Part shown: positions 31,533 to 41,990 of the stretch, in pieces
Layout of the letters: every line of letters starts with the position of its first letter
Numbering within the stretch: position 1 is the first letter of the stretch
Virus record (IMG/VR): IMGVR_UViG_3300035698_009618
Coordinates: 1 to 44,393 of that record
Source: a virus
Strand: one strand, 5' to 3'
Length of the DNA stretch: 44,393 nucleotides
Position numbers and translations under genes: made by a program
Notes under the pieces: generated by a model
Seen by the model: only the letters and a program-made list of their open reading frames with translations
Told to the model about the DNA's origin: nothing
The model's database searches: none

Positions 31533-31578
31533 AAAAAAAAAGGGTAGTACCTAACACCTCAGCGCTAGAGTACTACCC
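31533..31578 (-). terminator. Terminator at the convergence of the two arms
   Basis: GGGTAGTAC (31,542-31,550) pairs with GTACTACCC (31,570-31,578). On the minus strand the stem is followed by nine T, so it ends the leftward late transcript strongly. The same hairpin without a T run faces the rightward transcript. This is the only convergent junction of the circle. Confidence 0.9.
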
Positions 31579-31618
31579 AAACTTCCCACCATGAAACCTA
31601 CTTAACTAATCCTCTCAC

Positions 31619-34600
31619 CTAGAACTTCAACTCCTCAAACTCATCTAAGTTATTACCTAGTATCTTCTGTAAATACCTACCCTGTGGATTACTAACATTA
31701 TCACGCATTCGGTTAATGTTACTCTCATGCGCATTAGCATAGTTGTTCTTAATCCACCGATTAAACGTACCAGCATTGCCACCCTTCTCAGTGTAGCTAC
31801 GCATCACTCCCTGTAACTCATCACCTGTTAGCCCATCCTCGCTACGCATCTGAGTCTTAACAGATTTGCCTAAGCTCTCTAACTCACCCAGCTGGTGGGT
31901 ACGATAACCTTTTGCGCGGTAGAAACTCTGAACAGCTATACCCTCGTCAAGAGTCTTAGCTCCCATAGCTTTAGCTATAGCCATAGCGTAGCCCCACTCT
32001 TGGTAGTTAAACATTACCGAGCCTTGGTTAGTTGTCCTATAGCCCTGCCATAACTGCGCACCTCCAGCCAGTGGCCGGTTCATGCCATTAGTAGCTAATG
32101 CATTCAAGAATGTCTGACCTCCATCACCTTCACCTACCAGTGCATCTAACGTGCTTACTGCGTTGTCTATGAGTTTCGAGTAGAAACTAATAGCAGGAAT
32201 CTCAGAAAAACTTGTGGGAATAAGAATAGGAGTCCTAGGAGTAAGGTCACCTCGGCTGTAAAAATCAACACCCTTACCCCCCAGTAGCGGGCGAGTGAGT
32301 GAGCTTCCACCACCATATAGCAGAAACTCACTAACAGGATTATCGAAACTCTCTGTTGCCAGTGAGTAAAAATCTTTCTCACCATTGGTACGCTCTCCGA
32401 TATGCTGGTTAGCTAACTGAAATCCGGGTACTGACTGGAGGCCAAAGGTGCTAGCCTGCAAACCCATCATGTACTTAGCAGCTCCATTACCATCTTCCAC
32501 ATGCTTTAAGAATTGCTGGAACAAGTTAAACTGGTAAGTCTGGAATAGGCCTACTGCTTGCCCAGCCCAACCTTGGAACAGTGTAGGCCGTTGACTAGCA
32601 TTATAGTTACCATGCGTCCTAGCTACAAAAGTTTTAATAGTTGACCAGTACAGTGGGTTATCCTTAGGAACCCCCATCACATCCAGTATCTGCCTAGCCG
32701 AATCCGCAGCTACAAACTTAACACTAGTCTCCGAGAAGTCAACAGGAGTAGCTAGTTTGTCTATAACCTTATTCACGTTGTTAGCCCAATCAGCCTTATC
32801 AGCTACAAATGCAGCGTCAGTGGCCATTTGACGTAACTCAAGTACATCATTACCTACTATGCCACGCTCCTTCAAAGCTAACATAAAGGTCTTGTCATCT
32901 TGAAACAAGTTATTAACAGCCTGAAACATAAGCTTAGTGTTACTAGGCATCCTAGCACCTAAGTCATTATAAGGCACAGTAGTTAGCAAGTCTAGTCTCT
33001 TAAGGGCAGCCGGATCTAAGTTAGCAAAGCTAGCCTTGAGTGCCACCATCTCACCTGACAGCATAATAGGAGTTGACATACCATTAACTATAGCTTGTGC
33101 AGTGTCTAACCTTAGCATCAAAGTTGAGAAGATACTGTTAGACTTACTAACTAGTGGCTTCATGACTGACCTAGGAGCACCAGCATTGGCCATAATCCAA
33201 GACTCAGCGCCCTCATAGTAAGCTTTACCTAGGCCGTAGTTATCTATAACTTTACCAAAACCTTCCCAGTCATCGCTATCTTTAGCTTGTATCCAAGCAC
33301 CTTTGATAGCATGAGCGCCTCTACTTAGCGCAGCGTCGGCTAGCTCCTGAGTAGTATGCCACCAAGTGTGAGACTGGGTATCAGTAATATCCAGCATCAT
33401 ATTGATCTGCTTCTCATAAGTAGATAACTTCTTACCCTTCTTATTAATACTACCATACAGCTTATTAGTATTATGCAGTTGCTCTAAGGTCTTAATCCTA
33501 GCTGAATACTTAAGCCTCATAGTCTGAGTGATAACATTGTTACGCTGGTTAATCATAGAACTAACCATATCCTCAGCTACTCTAGGGTTAGGCTCAGGAA
33601 GTACATCCCATAGCTGGCCATCACTACGTAGGCTAGAGTCAATCTGAGTATCAGTAAGTGCTAACTCTGCGTCATACTTACCTCTAGCATCTAGGGCCTG
33701 AGCTCGCTCTTCAGTGGTTTGAATTAGTAGGTCGCCATTAACATCTTTATTTTTAAGATGCTGTACTTTCTTCTCTAGCGCTGCCTCACTGTGAGCTGTT
33801 ACCATGCCAGAACCTTTAGCAGTCCAAGGGTCAGTAGCACCGTTCTTCATAGTAACAAAGGCCATGTGGTTAAACTGATTAGAGTCGAACTTGCCAGGAT
33901 ATATCCTGTCCATGTCAATACCAGTAGCCTCATTAGCAGCTGCCTTAAGTTTACCGTAAGCCTCTACTATATACTTTTTGTTAGTCTGCTGGTACATATG
34001 CAGAAACTCAACAACTGACTTATTCTGAATCTGATATAACTTCTTAGTGCCTGGACCTTTAGCTACGTTCAAAGCTAGTGTATCAGTTAGCTCATCCATA
34101 ACTTTATCAGCATTAGCTTGCACAGTCCGCTTCAGCTCAGTTAGCCCATCAATAGCATCTGCATCACCTTTAGCAGCTCTAGCAGTTAAGTCGGCTAAGG
34201 CCTCAGTAACATCATCACCTAGAGTTAGGTTATCAACAGAACCTTTAAGTTTATCTAGTACATCAGACTCTACAATAGCACCACGCACATCAGTAATACC
34301 AGAGGCTTTTATACCTCTAGTGTTAATCATATCAACTACGTCTATACCGAAGTGGCTATACAGGTTTACAGTACCTGCATCTAGCGCATCAGCTATGTCA
34401 CCCAAGAACTTAAAATTACCTGAGCGCAAAGTAGATTGATGCAGAACTGATAACTCATGCATAGCTTCTTTAGAGTTACTAACCTGAGTGGTAGTCTCCA
34501 GCATATCTTGGTTAATAGCAGTAGCGTCCTTACGCTTTTTCTGGCCAGCCGCCGCTCCATCTGCTTGGTTAACTGACCCACCTGATAGGTAAGGTTGGTT

Positions 34601-37207
34601 AGCTGAAGTGACCAAACCAGCAGTGTCAGAGTTAGATGTAATATCATGCGACAGCGACACACTACCATCAGCCTGTAGCTCAGGACTACTAAACAGTACA
34701 GCGTCCTCGGCTAAGATACTATCAGCGTAGCTTTGGTTAACCTTCTCAACTCGCTGAAGCCGCTGGTCAATCTCAGCACGACTAGTAGCTCTAACTCCAT
34801 TCTTGTCAAAGGAGTCAGCTGAGTATTCAATAGCTATAGTGTTAGGTCGGAACTCACTTAGACCTTTAATGCTATCGTTAGCTTGTGGGCCACGATACAA
34901 CTTATCTTGTGTATAGAATAAATCTCCTGGCCTAACTGGCCCCATGCCCTTACCTGCTTGGGCTAGGTTAACAAATTCCTCACTTACATCAGCGTAAGCA
35001 GCCACTTCGCTCAAGTACAAACTTGTACCATCGTCACTAACCTTAGCTGCCCGAGCTATAAGCGACCGCTTAGCACCTTCAATGTGTTGGTATAACTCAC
35101 CAGCCGATGCTATGTCTCTGACTTCTTTAGTAGCAGGATTCATTATCTTAAGAGGCCCATGCTGAAACTTATAGAAGTTAAGTGCACCTTGTAAGTTAAT
35201 CAGATCACCCTCGTCAAATGGCTCACTACGTATAGTTTTAAGTAGATTACCCCCTGAGCTAACTAGTCCAACACCTGCACCTTTAGGGCTAGCAGCCCAC
35301 GCGTATCCAGCAGTAGCTTCGACTGTTGACATTTCAGTAACACTGAGGGACCGACCCCTACCAGTGACATAGGTTTTACCGCCAGCTGTTACTACATTAC
35401 GCCCAATAGTTACAGCGCCTAGGTCACTGATATAAGGTGCTGGAGTGTTGTTAACTATCTTACCAGTTTGTGGGCTAAAGTAAGCATTACGCGTACCGTA
35501 CTTATGCTTTAACGCACCGTTGTTATTCATCCACTCATACAGCGGCTTGAACTGAGCCTTGTCTCCTTTAATACTAGCTATCACTCCGTCGTCTAACTCA
35601 GTCTTATTAAATATCCGGTAAGCTGTGGCGAACAACTGGTCAGGGTTAGACATAGAAGTACTGAGACCTACTAGCTGACCTTGCTGCTCTAGCATAGCAT
35701 TCGTAACGTTATCACCTGCGGTTTTAACTTTTGAGTTAATTACCTCTAACGCGTCAAAAGTAATCCTGTAAGGTGAATCATGCTTCATAGCTAACTGGTG
35801 TAATGAATCTTGAATCTTAAGCGGGTCTCGTATAACTTTACCTGCCTTAGCGTGGTTAACCGGATAACGCTTAGTCTTACCGTCAGGTGTCTTACGTGCA
35901 ATATAGACAGGACGGTTAGTTGTAGACCACAATGCTTTAATGTCAGCGGACGCCATAAAGCCTATAGCCTCATAGAATACGTCAGCAGCCTCTTGACCTG
36001 TTAAGTTGTTACTTAGCAAATCACTAGTTATTCTAGCTACACCTGCATTCTCGTCTAATAGCATCTCAGGATACAGACGAGTCATGTTAGTCTCTTCTAA
36101 GGTCTTGGGTAACTTGGCACCATCAGGGGCAGCTGCGGCTACAGTACCCCGTATAAGCTCCTCATCCTTAAGTGTACGCAACTTAGCTACACCAGCGAAT
36201 AGATCTAACATCTTGTCTTCAGTTACGCCGTTAAGCTCTAGCGCCTCCATCACCTCATTGCCTAACACATTACCCTGAGACGCGTCATTTAAGGACTTAA
36301 GTACAATGTTCTGACCCTGAGCAATACCAGCAGTTAGTGTTGCTATCTCAGGAGCATTAGCTATTTTCTCAGCTTCACTCATGCTGTTATATTTAGCTAG
36401 CAGAGTCTTCTTATCCTGCAACTCAGTAAGCTGAATAGCTACCCGCTCCCCTACTACAGAGTTAGTGCCGCCTGCGAAGATAGTAGCTAGTGGGTTAAGC
36501 TCAAGCTCAGCTGCGTCAGTAAAAGCTTTAAGTGCACCTTTCTCTACAAAGTAACCGATGCCTCCACCTATTACGCCACCCAGTGCAATACCAAACGCAG
36601 CTGTGTCTAGGTTATTACCTATAGAGTCAAAGTACCCCAGCTCTCCACGACTAAGTGTAGAGTTCTGATTCATAGTTAACAGTGTAGCCGCCTCATAGGT
36701 AGCAGCTTCCATAAACTGCTGACCAGCATTCTGCATAATTAACTTGTTCTTAATCTGGTCAGTAATACCACGCTGGTTCATACCTTGAATCGAAGCCCTA
36801 TGAGCTGCCATGCGGGCGTCTGGTATCATAGTGTTACGAATACCAGTAGCTAACGCAGACGTGCGAGTTGCCAATGTGCCTTGGGCTATAGCGCGGCCTA
36901 CTTTGATAGCACCGAGACCTGGAAGCAGAGAGCCAGCTACTAAGCCTACACCATCAACTAGGTCAGTGTTGTTAGCATAGTACTCACCATACCCTTCACC
37001 TAGGTTATCTGTGATAAACTCCTCGGTATCAACATACTCACCATCACCGCCAAAGGCATTACCCAAGGCTATGAATGTGTTAGTAAAACTGAGGCCCGCT
37101 GATATAACTGAGTCAGCTACACCATACTGGATAAACTCACCAGTCTTCTCTAAGAAGCCAGTCTGCTCTTCTAGCTTTGAGTACTTATCTAAGAATGAAT
37201 TAGCCAT
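31619..37207 (-). CDS. Large internal virion (DNA ejection) protein
   Basis: This 1862-residue protein is the last and longest gene of the late arm. It is mainly helical with glycine-rich hydrophobic segments at about 84-110 and 200-222 that could enter membranes. It has long coiled stretches and no catalytic motif I can defend. Size, position and character match the giant internal proteins of podoviruses that leave the head first and extend the tail through the cell envelope. I looked for a lytic transglycosylase motif and did not find a convincing one. Its start has AGGA nine bases upstream. Confidence 0.75.
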   Translation of the reverse strand: MANSFLDKYSKLEEQTGFLEKTGEFIQYGVADSVISAGLSFTNTFIALGNAFGGDGEYVDTEEFITDNLGEGYGEYYANNTDLVDGVGLVAGSLLPGLGAIKVGRAIAQGTLATRTSALATGIRNTMIPDARMAAHRASIQGMNQRGITDQIKNKLIMQNAGQQFMEAATYEAATLLTMNQNSTLSRGELGYFDSIGNNLDTAAFGIALGGVIGGGIGYFVEKGALKAFTDAAELELNPLATIFAGGTNSVVGERVAIQLTELQDKKTLLAKYNSMSEAEKIANAPEIATLTAGIAQGQNIVLKSLNDASQGNVLGNEVMEALELNGVTEDKMLDLFAGVAKLRTLKDEELIRGTVAAAAPDGAKLPKTLEETNMTRLYPEMLLDENAGVARITSDLLSNNLTGQEAADVFYEAIGFMASADIKALWSTTNRPVYIARKTPDGKTKRYPVNHAKAGKVIRDPLKIQDSLHQLAMKHDSPYRITFDALEVINSKVKTAGDNVTNAMLEQQGQLVGLSTSMSNPDQLFATAYRIFNKTELDDGVIASIKGDKAQFKPLYEWMNNNGALKHKYGTRNAYFSPQTGKIVNNTPAPYISDLGAVTIGRNVVTAGGKTYVTGRGRSLSVTEMSTVEATAGYAWAASPKGAGVGLVSSGGNLLKTIRSEPFDEGDLINLQGALNFYKFQHGPLKIMNPATKEVRDIASAGELYQHIEGAKRSLIARAAKVSDDGTSLYLSEVAAYADVSEEFVNLAQAGKGMGPVRPGDLFYTQDKLYRGPQANDSIKGLSEFRPNTIAIEYSADSFDKNGVRATSRAEIDQRLQRVEKVNQSYADSILAEDAVLFSSPELQADGSVSLSHDITSNSDTAGLVTSANQPYLSGGSVNQADGAAAGQKKRKDATAINQDMLETTTQVSNSKEAMHELSVLHQSTLRSGNFKFLGDIADALDAGTVNLYSHFGIDVVDMINTRGIKASGITDVRGAIVESDVLDKLKGSVDNLTLGDDVTEALADLTARAAKGDADAIDGLTELKRTVQANADKVMDELTDTLALNVAKGPGTKKLYQIQNKSVVEFLHMYQQTNKKYIVEAYGKLKAAANEATGIDMDRIYPGKFDSNQFNHMAFVTMKNGATDPWTAKGSGMVTAHSEAALEKKVQHLKNKDVNGDLLIQTTEERAQALDARGKYDAELALTDTQIDSSLRSDGQLWDVLPEPNPRVAEDMVSSMINQRNNVITQTMRLKYSARIKTLEQLHNTNKLYGSINKKGKKLSTYEKQINMMLDITDTQSHTWWHTTQELADAALSRGAHAIKGAWIQAKDSDDWEGFGKVIDNYGLGKAYYEGAESWIMANAGAPRSVMKPLVSKSNSIFSTLMLRLDTAQAIVNGMSTPIMLSGEMVALKASFANLDPAALKRLDLLTTVPYNDLGARMPSNTKLMFQAVNNLFQDDKTFMLALKERGIVGNDVLELRQMATDAAFVADKADWANNVNKVIDKLATPVDFSETSVKFVAADSARQILDVMGVPKDNPLYWSTIKTFVARTHGNYNASQRPTLFQGWAGQAVGLFQTYQFNLFQQFLKHVEDGNGAAKYMMGLQASTFGLQSVPGFQLANQHIGERTNGEKDFYSLATESFDNPVSEFLLYGGGSSLTRPLLGGKGVDFYSRGDLTPRTPILIPTSFSEIPAISFYSKLIDNAVSTLDALVGEGDGGQTFLNALATNGMNRPLAGGAQLWQGYRTTNQGSVMFNYQEWGYAMAIAKAMGAKTLDEGIAVQSFYRAKGYRTHQLGELESLGKSVKTQMRSEDGLTGDELQGVMRSYTEKGGNAGTFNRWIKNNYANAHESNINRMRDNVSNPQGRYLQKILGNNLDEFEELKF

Positions 37208-37218
37208 TACTTATGATC

Positions 37219-38991
37219 CTATCGTAGGGTTAGGAAACTGTTATTACGTGATGACTCAGCACGAGCCTTACGCATGATAGACTTAGCCTTAACTGCGTTG
37301 TACCACAGTTGCAGGTCCATAGGCTCATTCATATCTATAGGTGTAATTGTCTTGTCAGTACGTCCTTTGCCATCTGTTACAGATAGTCTAACTGGCATAG
37401 ACAACTTAAAGTTCTCAGGATTAGACTTAGAGCTAAGTGTGCTAAAGCGGTCAGCCATGAAGCTCTGAGTTTGGTTCCTAGATACCGCTGATATAGTACT
37501 TATAGATTTCATTACTTGAGTAGTTGAAGCACCAGCCTCTATTAAGTTTTCAAAAGTACGCTCTACGCTTTTGTTCATAGCAGTAGGGCTATCTACAGTT
37601 CCAGATACTAACTCGCTGTCTAGGTGCTTAAGTATAAAAGCTGCTTGATCTTTAGTAACGCCCACTTGGCTAGCTACGTCATCTATCTGAGCCTGACCTA
37701 TAACATAAGCCTCGTTTTCTAAGGCTAACAGGCCAGCTATCTCATTGGATTCATCAGAAAACTGCTGAAGTACTGCGTCATTGGCCTCGTCTTCTAACTT
37801 TAAAGCTTGGGCAGCTGTAAGAATAGTAGTTTCATCTATATTCTGAGCTTTCCGCAAGCTAGCCTTAGCATCCGCAAGTGCCTTAGTACCCAGAGTGCTG
37901 CTAGTATAGTCTGCGTATTCTTTAGCAATCTCTGAGTTAGCTGTGCTAGTTTTAAGTAACACACGCACATCAGTCTCATTGTTTAAACCTACTAGGCCCT
38001 GCCCGATAGACGCCATTATTGCTGGGTAGTTCTCAGGGCCTACTAGGGCAGCAGCTACACTATTCCTACCAGCCGCTAACTCTTTAGCAAATAACTTAGC
38101 ATCAAAATTAGTATCATTACGCTTATTGAAGGCTACTACATCCGCTTCAAATGTAGCTTCCCGCTCCTCAATGTCCGTCTGAGTAGTGTTATAATCTTCA
38201 GCACGCTGCTCAGCTAAGGCCATCTGCCTAAGTTGCATACTACGATTTATAGAGTTACTTGTATCTGCGTAAGTAGCAGCTAACCGTTTAATTCCCTCAT
38301 CAGTTAGTCCTAGAGCAACCCGCTGACTCTCTAGTAATTTACCACCTTTAACTAGATCAGCTGTGTTAAGTGAGGCTAACTGAATTATGCTAGCTTGCTC
38401 ACGTATAAGAGTACGTTCCTCTTTATTATTACGAGCTATGTCCTGAGCTGCGTTACTAAATACAGTAGACTTAGCTTTACCCGCAGCTATCATTAACTGG
38501 TTAGACCTAGCTGATTTGTTATACCAACCATCCGCTAGCGCTTGAGAACTATCTTTAGTCAGCCAGCCCCACAACTTAGTCATTCCCTCCATAGGAGTAC
38601 CATCGGGGTTAAGCAAGTCAGCTTTACGCTGAGCAGCATCCCCACGCTCATTGGCATCTATCCTAGTGTTGTTCTGTCTAGCCATAACGTCACTATATAT
38701 CTGACGGTTAGCTTCATACTCAGCACTCTTAGCTTCTTCGTCGTCTACGTTAGCATTGGTTAAGGCCTGAGTTACAGTAGCATTCTGCTTAGTTAGAGCT
38801 GCTTCCTTCTCAAATATGTTACCCATAGCCTCAACTGTTGCTATAGCTGCCGCAGTCTTAGCATTAGCCTCTTCACGACGCTCACCTATAACAGCCGCAT
38901 CGTCTTTTAACTGTTCATGCGTGTCAACAGCTGCTAGCATATTACCAGCAGTGACCTCCAGCAGGAATGAAGCAGTACCTTCATTAGACAT
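37219..38991 (-). CDS. Internal virion protein
   Basis: This 590-residue, largely alpha-helical, Ala/Glu/Asn-rich protein lies just upstream of the 1862-residue ejection protein, as expected for a second internal core protein. The ATG at 38,991 with GGAG six bases upstream is preferred over a TTG at 39,003. No family motif is recognised; coiled-coil stretches are frequent in the first 250 residues. Confidence 0.65.
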   Translation of the reverse strand: MSNEGTASFLLEVTAGNMLAAVDTHEQLKDDAAVIGERREEANAKTAAAIATVEAMGNIFEKEAALTKQNATVTQALTNANVDDEEAKSAEYEANRQIYSDVMARQNNTRIDANERGDAAQRKADLLNPDGTPMEGMTKLWGWLTKDSSQALADGWYNKSARSNQLMIAAGKAKSTVFSNAAQDIARNNKEERTLIREQASIIQLASLNTADLVKGGKLLESQRVALGLTDEGIKRLAATYADTSNSINRSMQLRQMALAEQRAEDYNTTQTDIEEREATFEADVVAFNKRNDTNFDAKLFAKELAAGRNSVAAALVGPENYPAIMASIGQGLVGLNNETDVRVLLKTSTANSEIAKEYADYTSSTLGTKALADAKASLRKAQNIDETTILTAAQALKLEDEANDAVLQQFSDESNEIAGLLALENEAYVIGQAQIDDVASQVGVTKDQAAFILKHLDSELVSGTVDSPTAMNKSVERTFENLIEAGASTTQVMKSISTISAVSRNQTQSFMADRFSTLSSKSNPENFKLSMPVRLSVTDGKGRTDKTITPIDMNEPMDLQLWYNAVKAKSIMRKARAESSRNNSFLTLR

Positions 38992-39027
38992 ATTAAACTC
39001 CAAGTAATTAGTGGTGGGAAGTTGTTG

Positions 39028-39825
39028 CTAGCTACCGGGGCCGAAGCCGATTGACGCTTCAGTCTCAGTAGATCTAGTCTGACGCTTACTCTCAGCATCA
39101 ACCTCTTCATCGAAGGTCTCAGTCTGCTGCTGTAATGCAGTCTCAAGTACACTAAGTATACTTGACTGGTTATTACTAGTATCAGTACTCGAAGTCTGGT
39201 TACTAGTAGCGTCAGAGCTACCTGCTGTTGCTCCAGTAGTAGCTGAGCTGCCAGTAGATGTAGTAGTAGCACCTTTCTCTGTGTTAAACAGACCAGCTAT
39301 AGAGTTAACTAAGCCAATCTCATTTTGTTTGTTACGTAGCTCTACTTCAGCAGCTACCTGTGTACCCTCAGTAACTGCGCGAGCTGCTAGTTTCTCACCA
39401 GCTTTAGCTGAGGCTGTATCATCATAGGCACCAGCTCGTGAGCCTAAGTTAAGTACATCACTCATGCCCTGCTCAAGTACTTGAGTAATAGATGCGTTAC
39501 GCAGTGAAGTAGTATCAACGCCAGCACCTAGAGTAGACTGTAACTCAGCTATCAGACCCTGTAGCTCACCTAGGGATTCTTCACCTAGCTGACTAGTTAA
39601 CTCCTCTATAGTACCAGTCTCATTAGCAGACGTAGAGTCCTGTCGGCTCTCAGCTCCTGAGCTAGCAAACGACTCAGACATTAAAGCTGTTAGCTCCTCA
39701 GTAGTCATACCCTGTGAGAACAACTGACTGATAGCATCAGTTACTGCACTGGTATCTTGGGACTGGTTAAAGTCCTCAGTAGTACTGGTCTTCTTCTTAC
39801 TTGCTGAGCCACTAAAAATTGACAT
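39028..39825 (-). CDS. Ser/Thr-rich virion-arm protein
   Basis: This 265-residue protein has a helical middle and a Ser/Thr/Gly/Ala low-complexity segment (about 180-220), ending in G-F-G-P-G-S. It has a good GGAG site. Its position before the internal virion proteins suggests the third ejection component of a three-protein set, as in T7-like and P22-like podoviruses. This is inferred from order alone. Confidence 0.55.
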   Translation of the reverse strand: MSIFSGSASKKKTSTTEDFNQSQDTSAVTDAISQLFSQGMTTEELTALMSESFASSGAESRQDSTSANETGTIEELTSQLGEESLGELQGLIAELQSTLGAGVDTTSLRNASITQVLEQGMSDVLNLGSRAGAYDDTASAKAGEKLAARAVTEGTQVAAEVELRNKQNEIGLVNSIAGLFNTEKGATTTSTGSSATTGATAGSSDATSNQTSSTDTSNNQSSILSVLETALQQQTETFDEEVDAESKRQTRSTETEASIGFGPGS

Positions 39826-39836
39826 AGTATATTCTC

Positions 39837-40277
39837 CTAGTCTAAATCAAAACTTATGTTATCGAGTGTTAACCAAGTAGCGCTAGCGTAGTAGCAGTTA
39901 ACATCACCGTTAGTATTAATGTCTATCCTAGCCACAGTCTCACCTTCTGTAATAGCAGTAAGCACTGTGCGCTTAGTTGGCCGATAGCCTACAGGTAAAT
40001 TAAACATAGTAGTATTATTAGTGACTGTGCCAAATCTAACAAAGCCACGTAACTTGACAGTTAAACCACCTACTAGCTTATACTCCGCATCATTAAAGCC
40101 ATCTCCATGGTTAACCCAACTGTTCTCAAAACTAACAGCAGTCCAAGCTGTGCTGGAGGTTCTAGTAACTACAGTCTCTAGTACTACTCCCCACTTAACT
40201 AACTTCTTACGTAGGGAGTTAGTACTGTCCATTAACTTAACTGGTATAAAAGCTATTTTACTATAACTGTCCGTCAT
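39837..40277 (-). CDS. Fibre or head-decoration beta-sandwich protein
   Basis: This 146-residue protein starts at the ATG that overlaps the stop of the nozzle-like gene (TAATG); a TTG six bases upstream also lies in frame. The pattern W-V-N-H-G-D-G-F...Y-K-L-V-G-G-L-T-V-K-L-R-G-F-V...F-N-L-P-V-G-Y-R-P is the common phage receptor-binding/fibre tip beta-sandwich, 'lrG.v..Gt....LP.GyrP'. It probably decorates the tail or fibre. Confidence 0.65.
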   Translation of the reverse strand: MTDSYSKIAFIPVKLMDSTNSLRKKLVKWGVVLETVVTRTSSTAWTAVSFENSWVNHGDGFNDAEYKLVGGLTVKLRGFVRFGTVTNNTTMFNLPVGYRPTKRTVLTAITEGETVARIDINTNGDVNCYYASATWLTLDNISFDLD

Positions 40278-41935
40278 TACCAAGTCTCTCCAATGTCGTC
40301 CAGATTAATTTCTAAACCCTTCAGTGAGTTAATACCCTCTAGGACTATAGTATTTCTAGCTCCTACTATAACCTCTACGTATTCAATCTTAGTAGTGTCA
40401 AACTCATTAAGAGCTGGTAGCTCCTTAAACTGCCTAACAGCTGGGTCAGTATCTGAGTAACCGTAGACTGCGGTATCGTCATTAGTTCTAGCAGAGTTAA
40501 GCGCAAAGCTATTAGAGTCAGTAACTACTGTGACTTTACTAAGACTAGATTGCGCTGAGCGACTTAGGCGTAAATCCGGATAAATCATTCTAGACTTAAG
40601 TACCTGAAAGTCTGCTGTGTCAGCTAGTGTAGATATATCTATAGGAGTCAGCCTACGAATTGAGCCATCAAGTGCTACCACGCCAATAGCCACAGTGTTA
40701 ACCTGAGGATTAGTGTCGGTACCTAGCATATCCTCAAAGGTATCAACTGTGTCATCGAAATGCTCTAGCCAGTCATCAAATATCTTACCACCGGATGTTA
40801 TGCTGACAAAGCTAAGTATAGCTAAGTGTGGATACCTGATCCTAGACCACTCACCTAGCACTGTATCATACATTAATATAAAGTCTTTGGTGATACCTTC
40901 GGGCCCATAGCTAATACATAGCTGTCGGTTGCCAATAAAGAATAGTTGTACATCAAAAGTAATACCAGTAGCCAGCAGCTCCAGCCGCCTAGTAGCATCA
41001 TTGTAATCCTCTACTTTATCACCTGCTAGTAGCTCTGTAACTTTAGGGAATATATACTTAGCTTCGTTTTGATTCAGTAGCGCTAAGCCACTAGCAGCCC
41101 AAGCAAATGTGCTAGTCAAGTTAGAGTCAATTAACGCATGGCGGTTAGTGAACACACCAGTTGAGTTATTAACTATGTCAAAGATCCAAGGATTATCCGG
41201 ATCATTAGAGTAGGTAGCTTTAACTATATTATTAACTGTGAATATATGAAACCCATCCTCAGCTCCAGCTACAAATATAATGGCTGAGTTAATACCCAAC
41301 ACTTTAGCTGAGCCAGCACCGGAGTTAATGCCAGTGCCACCCGGAGTAAAGTACCTCTCATTCAACGGGGAGGAGTAATAGACAGTGTCGGTGTCAACTA
41401 GCACCATGTAACCAAGTGCGGCACAGGCTGACACAATGTTATTTTGAGTGATACCCGCTAATGTAACATCAACGGTGTCCTCGAATTCATTACCAGTGGC
41501 AGAGTTAGGATCAAACTCCTGCATAGTATTACCATTACTAAAGATATAAGTAATGTCTTTAAGTATAAATATTGATACCTCAGTAGCGCTAGATGGCTCA
41601 AACACAGTTACCCATGCCCCAGCATCCAAAGCTACCCAGCGATCAGTACCCATCATTAAGTAACTCGTAGCTCCTTGACTACGAACAATGGCAGGCACTA
41701 AACCTCTGGAGCTGAATTGTAGTAAGTCAGCCGCAGGTATCAGTGGTATATCAGGTCTAATATCTACTATAGCTGCTTGACGTCCGTCACCCATAGCCCA
41801 CATGTTCTCAATCCAACTAAGTTCAGCTTTCGCTACAACTACATCAGTTGAGTTCATCTTACCTGAGTTAAGGGCCGCAGGTTTAACCTGACCACTGAGC
41901 ATGGCCAAGTTTTTAGTGGAAGTATCAAGTAGCAT
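40277..41935 (-). CDS. Tail nozzle-like beta-propeller protein
   Basis: This 552-residue protein has repeated short beta blades (for example W-V-A-L-D-A-G-A-W, I-F-I-L-K-D-I-T-Y-I-F, S-A-I-I-F-V-A-G) typical of podoviral nozzle/stabilisation proteins such as P22 gp10 and T7 gp12. Length and position in the late arm agree. It would form the hexameric tail tube end that closes the DNA channel. The fold is inferred from pattern only. Confidence 0.6.
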   Translation of the reverse strand: MLLDTSTKNLAMLSGQVKPAALNSGKMNSTDVVVAKAELSWIENMWAMGDGRQAAIVDIRPDIPLIPAADLLQFSSRGLVPAIVRSQGATSYLMMGTDRWVALDAGAWVTVFEPSSATEVSIFILKDITYIFSNGNTMQEFDPNSATGNEFEDTVDVTLAGITQNNIVSACAALGYMVLVDTDTVYYSSPLNERYFTPGGTGINSGAGSAKVLGINSAIIFVAGAEDGFHIFTVNNIVKATYSNDPDNPWIFDIVNNSTGVFTNRHALIDSNLTSTFAWAASGLALLNQNEAKYIFPKVTELLAGDKVEDYNDATRRLELLATGITFDVQLFFIGNRQLCISYGPEGITKDFILMYDTVLGEWSRIRYPHLAILSFVSITSGGKIFDDWLEHFDDTVDTFEDMLGTDTNPQVNTVAIGVVALDGSIRRLTPIDISTLADTADFQVLKSRMIYPDLRLSRSAQSSLSKVTVVTDSNSFALNSARTNDDTAVYGYSDTDPAVRQFKELPALNEFDTTKIEYVEVIVGARNTIVLEGINSLKGLEINLDDIGETW

Positions 41936-41990
41936 AGTAGAGTTCTCGGTTGCTAGTTAAGAGTTAAGTTTTAGTTGATGTTAGCCGCTG

